From positions 1 through 8,316 of the forward strand of contig JAGBUD010000136.1 of assembly GCA_017630995.1 (NCBI GenBank): 8,316 bases of DNA, in the 5' to 3' direction. Made by a program: the position numbers and the translations under genes. The DNA comes from Clostridia bacterium. Its GTDB lineage: Bacteria; Bacillota_A; Clostridia; Oscillospirales; CAG-272. Position 1 is the first letter of the stretch, and each line of letters opens with the position of its first letter. This document shows positions 1-5,374 of this stretch, one piece after another. Below the pieces are notes generated by a model. It did no database searches and was not told where the DNA came from. It worked only from the letters and a program-made list of their open reading frames with translations.

Positions 1-334
1 CGCGGCGGTAACAATATTTCCCTACTCGCTTATATGCGAGGACGTTTCGTTTGTTGGCGTGAATTTCAAGGCGATATGCTTTTTAATCATTGTTGGCGTT
101 TTGCATACGGGCACAGCTTACATTTTCTATTTCACGTCTGTAAAGCATTTACCCGCAAGTAAGGTGGCTATTTTTTCCTATCTTGACCCTATTCTTGCCA
201 TCTTACTTTCCGCTATAATTTTAAAGGACGATTTGAGCGTTTTTGAGATAATCGGAGCTATTATGATACTTGCGTCGGCGTTTGTCGGAGAGGTTAATTT
301 CAAGCAAATTTTTGCAAAGAAAGAAAAAAGATAA
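1..334 (+). CDS. DMT-superfamily (EamA-type) transporter, C-terminal part
   Basis: The frame is open from the window edge (first full codon at base 2) and ends in TAA at 332-334, so the 5' end lies outside the window. About 110 residues are visible. They contain three to four hydrophobic helices, the pattern HTGTAYIFYFTSVKHLPASKVA, then SYLDPILAILLSAIILKDDLS and a last helix beginning IIGAIMILAS, followed by a basic KKEKR tail. This matches the second EamA repeat of ten-helix drug/metabolite transporters, where a small-residue helix followed by a Pro-containing helix and a short acidic loop is typical. EamA proteins are inner-membrane exporters or permeases of metabolites and amino acids; the substrate cannot be read from the sequence. 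An internal GTG at 59 could be called as a start, but the homology runs upstream of it, so it is not the true start. Confidence 0.85.
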   Translation, partial: AAVTIFPYSLICEDVSFVGVNFKAICFLIIVGVLHTGTAYIFYFTSVKHLPASKVAIFSYLDPILAILLSAIILKDDLSVFEIIGAIMILASAFVGEVNFKQIFAKKEKR

Positions 335-361
335 AAACTTGCTTTTTTTTCAAAAAACCTA

Positions 362-390
362 TTGACAAACGCAAAAACATTTGTTATAAT
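362..390 (+). promoter_or_regulatory. Consensus sigma-A promoter for the tRNA unit
   Basis: TTGACA at 362-367, a 17-base spacer and TATAAT at 385-390 form a perfect -35/-10 pair. TGT at 382-384 adds an extended -10. The tRNA-Thr 5' end is 16 bases past the -10 box, so the precursor leader would be only about 8-9 bases long. A consensus promoter suits a stable-RNA operon. Confidence 0.93.
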
Positions 391-405
391 ATCTATCGTC
401 ATCGC

Positions 406-480
406 GCTGGTGTGGCTCAATGGCAGAGCAGCTGATTTGTAATCAGCAGGTTGATGGTTCGACTCCGTTCACCAGCTCCA
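406..480 (+). tRNA. tRNA-Thr (anticodon TGT)
   Basis: Acceptor strands GCTGGTG (406-412) and CACCAGC (470-476) pair perfectly, followed by discriminator T and an encoded CCA (478-480). The anticodon arm GCTGA / TTTGTAA / TCAGC puts TGT at the anticodon, which reads ACA (Thr). The D-arm (GCTC...GAGC) and the TTCGACT T-loop are regular. The tRNA is 75 bases long, class I. It is first in a two-tRNA unit and is separated from tRNA-Tyr by 15 bases. Confidence 0.97.
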
Positions 481-495
481 AATTAAATATTATAT

Positions 496-580
496 GGGGG
501 AATTCCCGAGCGGCCAAAGGGGGCAGACTGTAAATCTGTTGTCACTGACTTCGCTGGTCCGAATCCAGCTTCCCCCACCA
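496..580 (+). tRNA. tRNA-Tyr (anticodon GTA)
   Basis: Acceptor strands GGGGGAA (496-502) and TTCCCCC (570-576) pair, followed by discriminator A and an encoded CCA (578-580). The anticodon arm GCAGA / CTGTAAA / TCTGT gives anticodon GTA (Tyr). A long variable arm follows the anticodon stem, as expected for bacterial tRNA-Tyr (class II), giving 85 bases in total. It is very probably co-transcribed with tRNA-Thr from the promoter at 362-390. Confidence 0.97.
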
Positions 581-589
581 TAAAAAGAG

Positions 590-615
590 CCAGTTGCGCA
601 AGCAACTGGTTTTTT
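590..615 (+). terminator. Intrinsic terminator of the tRNA unit
   Basis: A perfect 8-bp stem, CCAGTTGC (590-597) with GCAACTGG (602-609), closes on a GCAA loop (GNRA type) and is followed by six T (610-615). It starts 9 bases after the CCA end of tRNA-Tyr. Confidence 0.95.
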
Positions 616-677
616 GTTTGATTCGCCTTACGGCATTTTTATATTCATTGATTTTATCTACTTAAATTGCTCAAAGC

Positions 678-711
678 AAAAACCTCGGTTGTCAAAAGCA
701 ACCGAGGTTTT
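678..711 (-). terminator. Intrinsic terminator of the MFS transporter gene
   Basis: Arms CCTCGGTTG (683-691) and CAACCGAGG (699-707) form a perfect 9-bp stem with a 7-base loop. Read on the minus strand, the stem is followed by five T (complement of 678-682) and lies 17 bases past the transporter stop codon. The plus-strand side also has TTTTAT, so it may act in both directions and insulate the tRNA unit from the transporter. Confidence 0.9.
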
Positions 712-723
712 ATATTAGCAAAC

Positions 724-1974
724 TTACTGATTTTCAGCGTAGATAAACGACGTGTATTTACGGTATGCGGGAATTGCAAATATAACACCAACGAATGCAA
801 CCGCAATCCAAGTGCATATAGTTAGACTCCAACCGAGATGTGCGGATACGAGCGCTATTCCGTAGGTGGAAACTGCGGCGCCGATATAAACGAACGCATT
901 TGTCAATCCGCTGACCGTTGAGGATCTGCCGAAAACGGCAAATCTGCCGGGGACGCAAGAAATAAGCAAGAAATTCACACCATGCATAGCCGCGCAGACA
1001 AGAACGGTTAAAGAAAGACAGATAATACGAGCGGCGGCATTATCCTTGCCAATCAATATAGCAAGCGGAATACAAAGAATTGCGGAAAACAAAAACAGAA
1101 TTGCCGCACCGCGAATTTCGTTATTAAAGAGCTTCGATTTATGTATAGCTCTTACAAAGGTTACACTTACGATAGAGAACACTGGTAGCGCACCCGAAAC
1201 GAGAATCGACTCCGACGCGTCACGGTTAAATGCCTCGCTATATAGGGTGGGAAGCCAAGATTCGATACCGTCACGCAAGAATCCGCACATGATTATGCAG
1301 ATGAAAATAAACGCAAGACCCGTTGAGAATACGATTTTTGAAATCGGCTCGCACAATGCCCCGCCGTTTTGAGCCTTTCGCGTCGATGCGGGAAGAACCT
1401 CCGCATCTTTGGGAATAATAATAGCGAGAGATACAACAAAGGCAACTATAGACACTGCGGCAAGAGCCGAAGCCGTGAAGAATACGGTTTCCCAGCTCAT
1501 AAAACTAATGCAAATCGGAACGTAGATATAAAGCAAAATCGTTGAAACGTGCGCCGCAGAGGTGACTATGAGATTTGCGGTTACGAATTTTTCGTGATTG
1601 AGATAATTCGAGAGAATTTTAACTATCGGAGGCCAAAGCATAGCCTGCGCAAATCCATTTAATCCCCAAACTGCAATCATTACTCCTCCCGGAACGAGCG
1701 GCATAACCAAATTGCAAAGCGCGGTGGTTGCAAGACCGAAGACTATAAGATATTTTGGCTTTATTTTATCACCGAGATATCCACTGACAAGCTGACCGAC
1801 ACCGTAAAAGATAAACAGCATCGTTCCGATAAGACCGCCAATCGATTTTTCGATAACCTCGGCTTCAAGCATAGCTGCCATAGCTGCTGCGAAATCCTTG
1901 CGCGTGAAGTAGCTGACAAAGTATACGAGCGCACAAATTGCTATTATTGCGTTTTTTGAGCGAATTTTATTCAT
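724..1974 (-). CDS. MFS transporter, organophosphate:phosphate antiporter (OPA)-like
   Basis: The 416-residue protein has about twelve hydrophobic helices, the usual length for this family. Resemblance to GlpT/UhpT is visible in three places. Helix 1 carries SYFTRKDFAAAM, comparable to the GlpT segment holding phosphate-binding Arg45 (here Arg25). The loop GYLGDKIKPK is the MFS signature between helices 2 and 3. WGLNGFAQAMLWPP matches the OPA helix 4-5 motif. A second arginine in GFLRDGIESWLPTLY (Arg234) aligns with GlpT Arg269 in helix 7. Both phosphate-contacting arginines thus seem to be kept, so a phosphorylated sugar or glycerol-phosphate exchanged for phosphate is likely; the exact substrate is unknown. 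An ATG 11 codons upstream (2005-2007) lies inside the -10 box and has no ribosome binding site, whereas the ATG at 1972-1974 follows AGGAG, so the shorter start was chosen. The gene is monocistronic with its own terminator. Confidence 0.88.
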   Translation of the reverse strand: MNKIRSKNAIIAICALVYFVSYFTRKDFAAAMAAMLEAEVIEKSIGGLIGTMLFIFYGVGQLVSGYLGDKIKPKYLIVFGLATTALCNLVMPLVPGGVMIAVWGLNGFAQAMLWPPIVKILSNYLNHEKFVTANLIVTSAAHVSTILLYIYVPICISFMSWETVFFTASALAAVSIVAFVVSLAIIIPKDAEVLPASTRKAQNGGALCEPISKIVFSTGLAFIFICIIMCGFLRDGIESWLPTLYSEAFNRDASESILVSGALPVFSIVSVTFVRAIHKSKLFNNEIRGAAILFLFSAILCIPLAILIGKDNAAARIICLSLTVLVCAAMHGVNFLLISCVPGRFAVFGRSSTVSGLTNAFVYIGAAVSTYGIALVSAHLGWSLTICTWIAVAFVGVIFAIPAYRKYTSFIYAENQ

Positions 1975-1984
1975 TGAAAAAAGA

Positions 1985-1989
1985 CTCCT
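1985..1989 (-). promoter_or_regulatory. Ribosome binding site that decides the MFS start
   Basis: On the minus strand AGGAG lies 10 bases before the ATG at 1974-1972. It lies downstream of the alternative upstream ATG (2007-2005), so it can only serve the internal start. The spacing is slightly long but usable. Confidence 0.75.
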
Positions 1990-2005
1990 ATGACTTTTAG
2001 ACAAC

Positions 2006-2032
2006 ATTATAATTGTAGCACATTTTTTTCAA
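2006..2032 (-). promoter_or_regulatory. Probable promoter of the MFS gene
   Basis: On the minus strand TATAAT (2011-2006) has TTGAAA (2032-2027) 15 bases upstream. Alternatively, TACAAT (2017-2012) pairs with TTGCTT (2039-2034) at a spacing of 16. Either arrangement places the transcript start downstream of, or within, the upstream in-frame ATG at 2007, supporting translation from 1974. Confidence 0.6.
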
Positions 2033-2064
2033 AAAGCAAGAGTGTTTCATAAATTTATCATAAC

Positions 2065-2083
2065 TTTATTTTTAGAAAATAAA
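2065..2083. repeat. A/T-rich inverted repeat between divergent promoters
   Basis: TTTATTTT (2065-2072) and AAAATAAA (2076-2083) are perfect 8-base inverted arms around a 3-base centre. The repeat sits between the minus-strand MFS promoter and the plus-strand proB promoter, a usual place for an operator. Its pure A/T content means it could be chance, and no regulator gene is present in the window. Confidence 0.3.
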
Positions 2084-2108
2084 TTCGCGCGTAAAATTAA
2101 AATTCCCC

Positions 2109-2137
2109 TTGTAAATATTAAGATTTTGTGATACAAT
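2109..2137 (+). promoter_or_regulatory. Promoter of the proBAC operon
   Basis: TTGTAA (2109-2114), a 17-base spacer and TACAAT (2132-2137) form the promoter, with TG one base upstream of the -10 (2129-2130, extended -10). The expected start near 2144 leaves a leader of about 40 bases. That is too short for a T-box or riboswitch, so no RNA-level proline sensing is evident here. Confidence 0.8.
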
Positions 2138-2183
2138 GTATTTGTGAAAATTTTTATTTAAACAAGTTTAGGCGGAAACGGTA

Positions 2184-2960
2184 ATGAGAATTGTTATAAA
2201 AATAGGTACATCTACCCTCACACACACCAACGGAAGCGTTAACATCAGAGGTATGGAGCTTCTCTGCAAAATAATCAGCGATATCAAAAACGGCGGCGAT
2301 GAGGTTATCCTCGTTTCGTCGGGTGCTATCGGAATGGGAACTGCAAAGCTGCGACTTTCCGAGCGTCCAAAGGATATTGCAACAAAGCAGGCTGCGGCGG
2401 CGGTCGGTCAGTGTGAGCTGATGTATATTTACGACAAGGAGTTCGGACTTTACAACCACACGGTTGCTCAAATACTCCTTACTGCCCCCGACCTCAAAAA
2501 TGCAGACAGACACGAAAAATTCGAAAACACAATGAAGCGCCTAATCGAGCTTGGAGCGCTTCCTATAATAAACGAAAACGACACGGTTGCAACAGAAGAA
2601 ATAGTTTTCGGCGATAATGACACGCTTGCCGCTTTGGTTCCCGAAAGCGTGGGTGCTGACCTTCTCGTTTTGCTCTCCGACATTGACGGACTTTACACCG
2701 CCGATCCGCACAAGGACCCGAATGCTAAAATCATCGAGGAAATCCGCGAAATAACCCCCGAAATCGAAGCGATGTGCGGCGGTGCGGGAAGTGCACACGG
2801 AACGGGAGGCATGGTTACAAAAATAAACGCGGCAAAAATCGCAATAAACGCGGGCTGCGATATGATAATTGCAAACGGCTCAAATCCCGCTCTGCTTTAC
2901 GATATTGCAGACGGCAAGCGCGTGGGAACGAGATTTTTTGCTAAAGGAAAAAAGCAATGA
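2184..2960 (+). CDS. proB: Glutamate 5-kinase, kinase domain only
   Basis: ProB phosphorylates L-glutamate with ATP to glutamyl-5-phosphate, the first and normally proline-inhibited step of proline synthesis in the cytosol. The 258 residues form a complete amino-acid-kinase domain: the N-terminal strand and nucleotide loop KIGTSTLT (from Lys6), VSSGAIGMG (44-52), QAAAAVGQ, the substrate-binding NENDTV (130-135), FGDNDTLAALV, LLSDIDGLYTADP and GTGGMVTK (206-213). The PUA domain that extends the roughly 370-residue E. coli-type enzyme is absent. The protein ends naturally after GTRFFAKGKKQ and the next gene overlaps, so this is a short-form enzyme rather than a truncation. The ATG at 2184 follows AGGCGG (2170-2175) at 8 bases. 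The last four bases (ATGA) overlap the proA start, implying translational coupling. Confidence 0.97.
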   Translation: MRIVIKIGTSTLTHTNGSVNIRGMELLCKIISDIKNGGDEVILVSSGAIGMGTAKLRLSERPKDIATKQAAAAVGQCELMYIYDKEFGLYNHTVAQILLTAPDLKNADRHEKFENTMKRLIELGALPIINENDTVATEEIVFGDNDTLAALVPESVGADLLVLLSDIDGLYTADPHKDPNAKIIEEIREITPEIEAMCGGAGSAHGTGGMVTKINAAKIAINAGCDMIIANGSNPALLYDIADGKRVGTRFFAKGKKQ

Positions 2961-4207
2961 CTTCTACACAGAAAATACTGATAGACGCAAAGGAAACCGT
3001 TAAGGCTCTGCGCTCGGTTTCCGACTGCAAAATAAACGAAGCGCTGACGAAAATGGCAGCTTCACTTATAAAAAACACGAATAATATTCTCGCAAAAAAT
3101 GCTATTGATATTGAGGCGGCAGAGGGCAAAATTTCATCTGTTATGATAGACAGACTCCGCCTTACGGAAAAACGCATTTCCGATATGGCTGACGGCATAC
3201 TTCAGATAGCAAAGCTTCCCTCTCCTCTTGGAAAAACGATTTCAACCGTTACACGTCCAAACGGTCTTACCATTAACAAGGTTTCCGTTCCTATGGGTGT
3301 TATAGCAATAATATACGAGAGCCGCCCCAACGTTACGTCAGACGCTGCCGCACTTGCGCTCAAGAGCGGAAACGTTGCGGTTTTGAGAGGCGGAAAAGAG
3401 GCTTATAACTCGGCAAGAGCTATAGTTGACGCGCTCGAGGAGGGACTTGCGGATTCGGGACTGCCGCGCACGGCAATTCAGCTTATATCCGACACGACAC
3501 GAGAGAGCGCAAACGAGATAATGCGCGCAAAGGGATACGTTGACCTTTTGATTCCTCGCGGCGGTGCGGGACTCATACGCGCTTGCGTTGAAAACGCTAC
3601 GGTTCCCTGCCTTGAAACAGGAACGGGAATATGCCACGTTTACGTTGACAAGGCTGCCGATTTCGATATGGCGCTGAACATTATAGAAAACGCAAAGACC
3701 TCGCGCCCCTCGGTTTGCAACGCGATGGAGGTTTGCCTTATTCACGAAGATATAGCAAAAGAATTTTTGCCTCTTCTCAAAAAAAGACTTTGCGATGACA
3801 GAAAAGAAAATCCCGTTTTGATACGCGGTGATGAGATTTGCCAAAAAATCATCCCCTGCATCCCTGCGGGCGAGGAGGATTTTGACACGGAATTTCTTGA
3901 TTACGTGATGGCGGCTCGCGTGGTTTCCTCAATTGACGAAGCTATTGAGCATATATCCATGCACTCGACCTCACACAGCGAGGCAATAATAACAAGCGAC
4001 CATACCGCCGCAAAGAAGTTTACCGATGGCGTTGACAGTGCCGCAGTTTACGTTAATGCTTCAACCCGTTTTACTGACGGCGGAGAATTCGGACTTGGGT
4101 GCGAAATGGGAATATCGACGCAGAAGATGCACGCAAGAGGTCCGCTCGGCATAGATGAGCTTACTACGTACAAATATATTATACAAGGAAACGGACAAAC
4201 ACGATAA
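2957..4207 (+). CDS. proA: Glutamate-5-semialdehyde dehydrogenase (gamma-glutamyl phosphate reductase)
   Basis: ProA reduces glutamyl-5-phosphate with NADPH to glutamate-5-semialdehyde, which cyclises spontaneously to pyrroline-5-carboxylate. The 416-residue length matches the family. Visible landmarks are PMGVIAIIYESRPNVTSDAA and SGNVAVLRGGKEA in the cofactor-binding half, LIPRGGAGLI, and PCLETGTGICHVYVD. The catalytic cysteine motif SRPSVCNAMEV has its nucleophile at Cys254. The C-terminal end carries STRFTDGGEFGLGCEMGIST and ARGPLGIDELTTYKY, both family signatures. The start ATG overlaps the proB stop (ATGA) and follows AAAGGA. proC begins 12 bases after the stop. Coupling to proB fits the known need to hand over unstable glutamyl phosphate. 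Confidence 0.98.
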   Translation: MTSTQKILIDAKETVKALRSVSDCKINEALTKMAASLIKNTNNILAKNAIDIEAAEGKISSVMIDRLRLTEKRISDMADGILQIAKLPSPLGKTISTVTRPNGLTINKVSVPMGVIAIIYESRPNVTSDAAALALKSGNVAVLRGGKEAYNSARAIVDALEEGLADSGLPRTAIQLISDTTRESANEIMRAKGYVDLLIPRGGAGLIRACVENATVPCLETGTGICHVYVDKAADFDMALNIIENAKTSRPSVCNAMEVCLIHEDIAKEFLPLLKKRLCDDRKENPVLIRGDEICQKIIPCIPAGEEDFDTEFLDYVMAARVVSSIDEAIEHISMHSTSHSEAIITSDHTAAKKFTDGVDSAAVYVNASTRFTDGGEFGLGCEMGISTQKMHARGPLGIDELTTYKYIIQGNGQTR

Positions 4208-4219
4208 CGGAGATAAAAA

Positions 4220-5008
4220 ATGAAGATTGGATTTATTGGTGCGGGCAATATGGGCTCCGCACTCGCAAAAGCCGCCGTAAAATCGGGTGGTAGCGTTTAC
4301 GTTTACGATAAAAACGAACAAAAGGCAAACGAGCTTTCAAAAGAGATTGGCGCGTCGTTCAAGAGCGGAAATGAAATAGCCGAGATTTGCGATTTCATAT
4401 ATCTCGCAGTTAAGCCTAACGTAATAGCAAGTGCAATAAGCGAGATAACCGAGGGCCTTAAAAAGAACGAAAACGCTTGCCTTGTCAGCATGGCGGCGGG
4501 TGTTTCAATTGCAAAAATATCCGAGGCGGCAAAGGGATTTCCCATAATTAGAATAATGCCCAACACTCCCGCGGCAGTTGGAGAGGGACTTATACTCTGG
4601 ACGAAAAGCTCTGCCGTTACAAAGGATATGGAGGAGGGTTTCCTTTCCTCGATTTCCATGGCGGGTAAGTTTTCCGAGATAGCCGAGGAAAAAATCGACG
4701 CGGCTTCCGCTATATCAGGTTGCGGACCCGCATTCGTATATATGTTCATCGAGGCGCTTGCAGATGGCGGTGTTGAATGCGGACTTGCACGCGATTTGGC
4801 GCAAAGCTTTGCTGCGCAGACCGTTCTCGGTGCTGCAAAGACGCTTTTGGAAACAGGAAAACACCCCGGAGAGCTTAAAGACGCGGTTTGCAGCCCCGGT
4901 GGCAGCACTATAGCGGGTGTTGCGGCTCTTGAAGAGGGTGCTTTCCGCGCTACAGCCGCTGCGGCGGTCAAGTCAGCTTACGAAAAGACTTTATTGCTCG
5001 GAAAATAA
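4220..5008 (+). CDS. proC: Pyrroline-5-carboxylate reductase
   Basis: ProC carries out the last step of proline synthesis, reduction of pyrroline-5-carboxylate to L-proline with NAD(P)H. The 262 residues match the family length. The N-terminal Rossmann motif GFIGAGNMG (4-12) binds the dinucleotide, and VSMAAGVS and IIRIMPNTPAAVGEG follow. The C-terminal helical dimerisation and substrate domain carries SGCGPAFVY (from Ser166), EALADGGVECGL and HPGELKDAVCSPGGSTIAG, the classic P5C reductase signature. GGAG (4209-4212) precedes the ATG by 7 bases. It is the third gene of proBAC. No hairpin terminator is visible in the 19 bases between its stop and the next promoter, so some read-through into rpmB is possible. 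Confidence 0.98.
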   Translation: MKIGFIGAGNMGSALAKAAVKSGGSVYVYDKNEQKANELSKEIGASFKSGNEIAEICDFIYLAVKPNVIASAISEITEGLKKNENACLVSMAAGVSIAKISEAAKGFPIIRIMPNTPAAVGEGLILWTKSSAVTKDMEEGFLSSISMAGKFSEIAEEKIDAASAISGCGPAFVYMFIEALADGGVECGLARDLAQSFAAQTVLGAAKTLLETGKHPGELKDAVCSPGGSTIAGVAALEEGAFRATAAAAVKSAYEKTLLLGK

Positions 5009-5027
5009 AAAACTTTTCAAAAACCCC

Positions 5028-5056
5028 TTGCAATTTATAAAAATATATGGTATAAT
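5028..5056 (+). promoter_or_regulatory. Strong promoter of rpmB
   Basis: TTGCAA (5028-5033), a 17-base spacer and TATAAT (5051-5056) form the promoter, with extended -10 TGG at 5048-5050. The expected start near 5063 gives a leader of about 72 bases before the L28 ATG. Confidence 0.88.
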
Positions 5057-5061
5057 ACCAT
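5047..5061. repeat. Palindrome centred on the rpmB -10 box
   Basis: ATGGTAT (5047-5053) and ATACCAT (5055-5061) are perfect 7-base inverted arms around one A, laid exactly over the extended -10 element. Part of the symmetry follows from TGGTATAAT itself, but the downstream ACCAT is not required by the promoter. It could be a repressor site or chance. Confidence 0.4.
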
Positions 5062-5083
5062 CTGCTGATTTATGATTAACAAT

Positions 5084-5120
5084 AATTTTAATTATAAAAT
5101 TCCGTCGTAAGACGAGATTT
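5084..5120 (+). promoter_or_regulatory. Structured rpmB leader with two overlapping hairpins
   Basis: A 10-position stem pairs 5097-5106 with 5111-5120, with one C/A mismatch and one T/G wobble. It is closed by CGTC/GACG around a GTAA (GNRA) tetraloop and ends one base before the ribosome binding site AGGAGG (5122-5127). An alternative A/T hairpin pairs AATTTTA (5084-5090) with TAAAATT (5095-5101) and uses bases 5097-5101 of the first stem, so the two cannot form together. The position suits translational control of L28, but no known leader family was recognised. Confidence 0.45.
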
Positions 5121-5134
5121 TAGGAGGTGTCAAA

Positions 5135-5320
5135 ATGGCTAAGTGCAGTATCTGCGGTAAGGGCGTTGCTTTCGGTCACAACGTTTCTCACTCTAACCGT
5201 AAGACCAACAGAACCTGGAAGCCCAACATTCGTAAGGTTAAGGCAGTTGTTAACGGAACGAACAAATCTGTTTACGTTTGCTCCCGTTGCCTTCGTTCAG
5301 GAAAGATCGAGCGTGCATAA
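5135..5320 (+). CDS. rpmB: 50S ribosomal protein L28
   Basis: This is a small basic protein of the large ribosomal subunit. At 61 residues it is the usual length for the Gram-positive form. It starts [11 protein letters not shown] and carries [20 protein letters not shown], the L28 core, followed by [14 protein letters not shown]. Cys4/Cys7 and Cys49/Cys52 form two CxxC pairs, the zinc-binding (C+) version of L28, which is interesting because zinc-dependent ribosomal proteins often have zinc-free paralogues induced in zinc starvation. No such paralogue is in this window. The start has a near-perfect AGGAGGTG 7 bases upstream. The gene is monocistronic, between its own promoter and terminator. 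Confidence 0.98.
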   Translation: MAKCSICGKGVAFGHNVSHSNRKTNRTWKPNIRKVKAVVNGTNKSVYVCSRCLRSGKIERA

Positions 5321-5323
5321 TGC

Positions 5324-5360
5324 ATGAAAAAAACTTCGCATCAAGGCGAAGTTTTTTCAT
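5324..5360. terminator. Bidirectional intrinsic terminator after rpmB
   Basis: CTTCGC (5334-5339) and GCGAAG (5346-5351) close on a 6-base loop. Flanking runs of seven A (5327-5333) and six T (5352-5357), with outer ATG/CAT, extend the stem to about 15 pairs with one bulge. The T-run makes it a terminator for rpmB, and the A-run would act the same way for minus-strand transcripts. It starts 3 bases after the rpmB stop. Confidence 0.92.
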
Positions 5361-5366
5361 TTTTAC

Positions 5367-5370
5367 GGAG
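5367..5370 (+). promoter_or_regulatory. Ribosome binding site that decides the start at 5375
   Basis: GGAG lies 4 bases before the ATG at 5375, a short but workable spacing. The in-frame ATG at 5324 has no ribosome binding site and is part of the rpmB terminator stem, so 5375 is the better start. Confidence 0.7.
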
Positions 5371-5374
5371 TTTT

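Noticed and set aside
316..354. A possible terminator after the EamA gene (A-run and T-run)
   Set aside because: Only an A/T stem with a single G-C pair can be drawn, and there is no stable GC core. The T-run alone is not enough.
406..580. tRNA genes as a phage or genomic-island attachment site
   Set aside because: No integrase gene and no repeated tRNA 3' end were found in the window. The tRNAs sit in a normal promoter-terminator unit.
616..677. A small RNA or gene between the two terminators
   Set aside because: There is no promoter-like pair, no reading frame with a ribosome binding site and no stable fold. It appears to be plain spacer.
2138..2183. A T-box or riboswitch upstream of proB
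   Set aside because: Only about 40 bases separate the expected transcript start from the ATG, and there is no T-box sequence or terminator-antiterminator pair.
3338..3844. A 168-codon minus-strand frame opposite proA
   Set aside because: It is a shadow of proA with no domain or ribosome binding site evidence.
4303..4971. A 222-codon minus-strand frame opposite proC
   Set aside because: The protein is low-complexity Ala/Ser/Pro-rich, typical of the antisense of GC-richer codons, and it lies entirely over proC, whose identity is certain.
5127..5327. A plus-strand 66-codon frame overlapping rpmB
   Set aside because: It is in a different frame from L28, and its start codon lies within the L28 ribosome binding site. 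rpmB explains the region fully.
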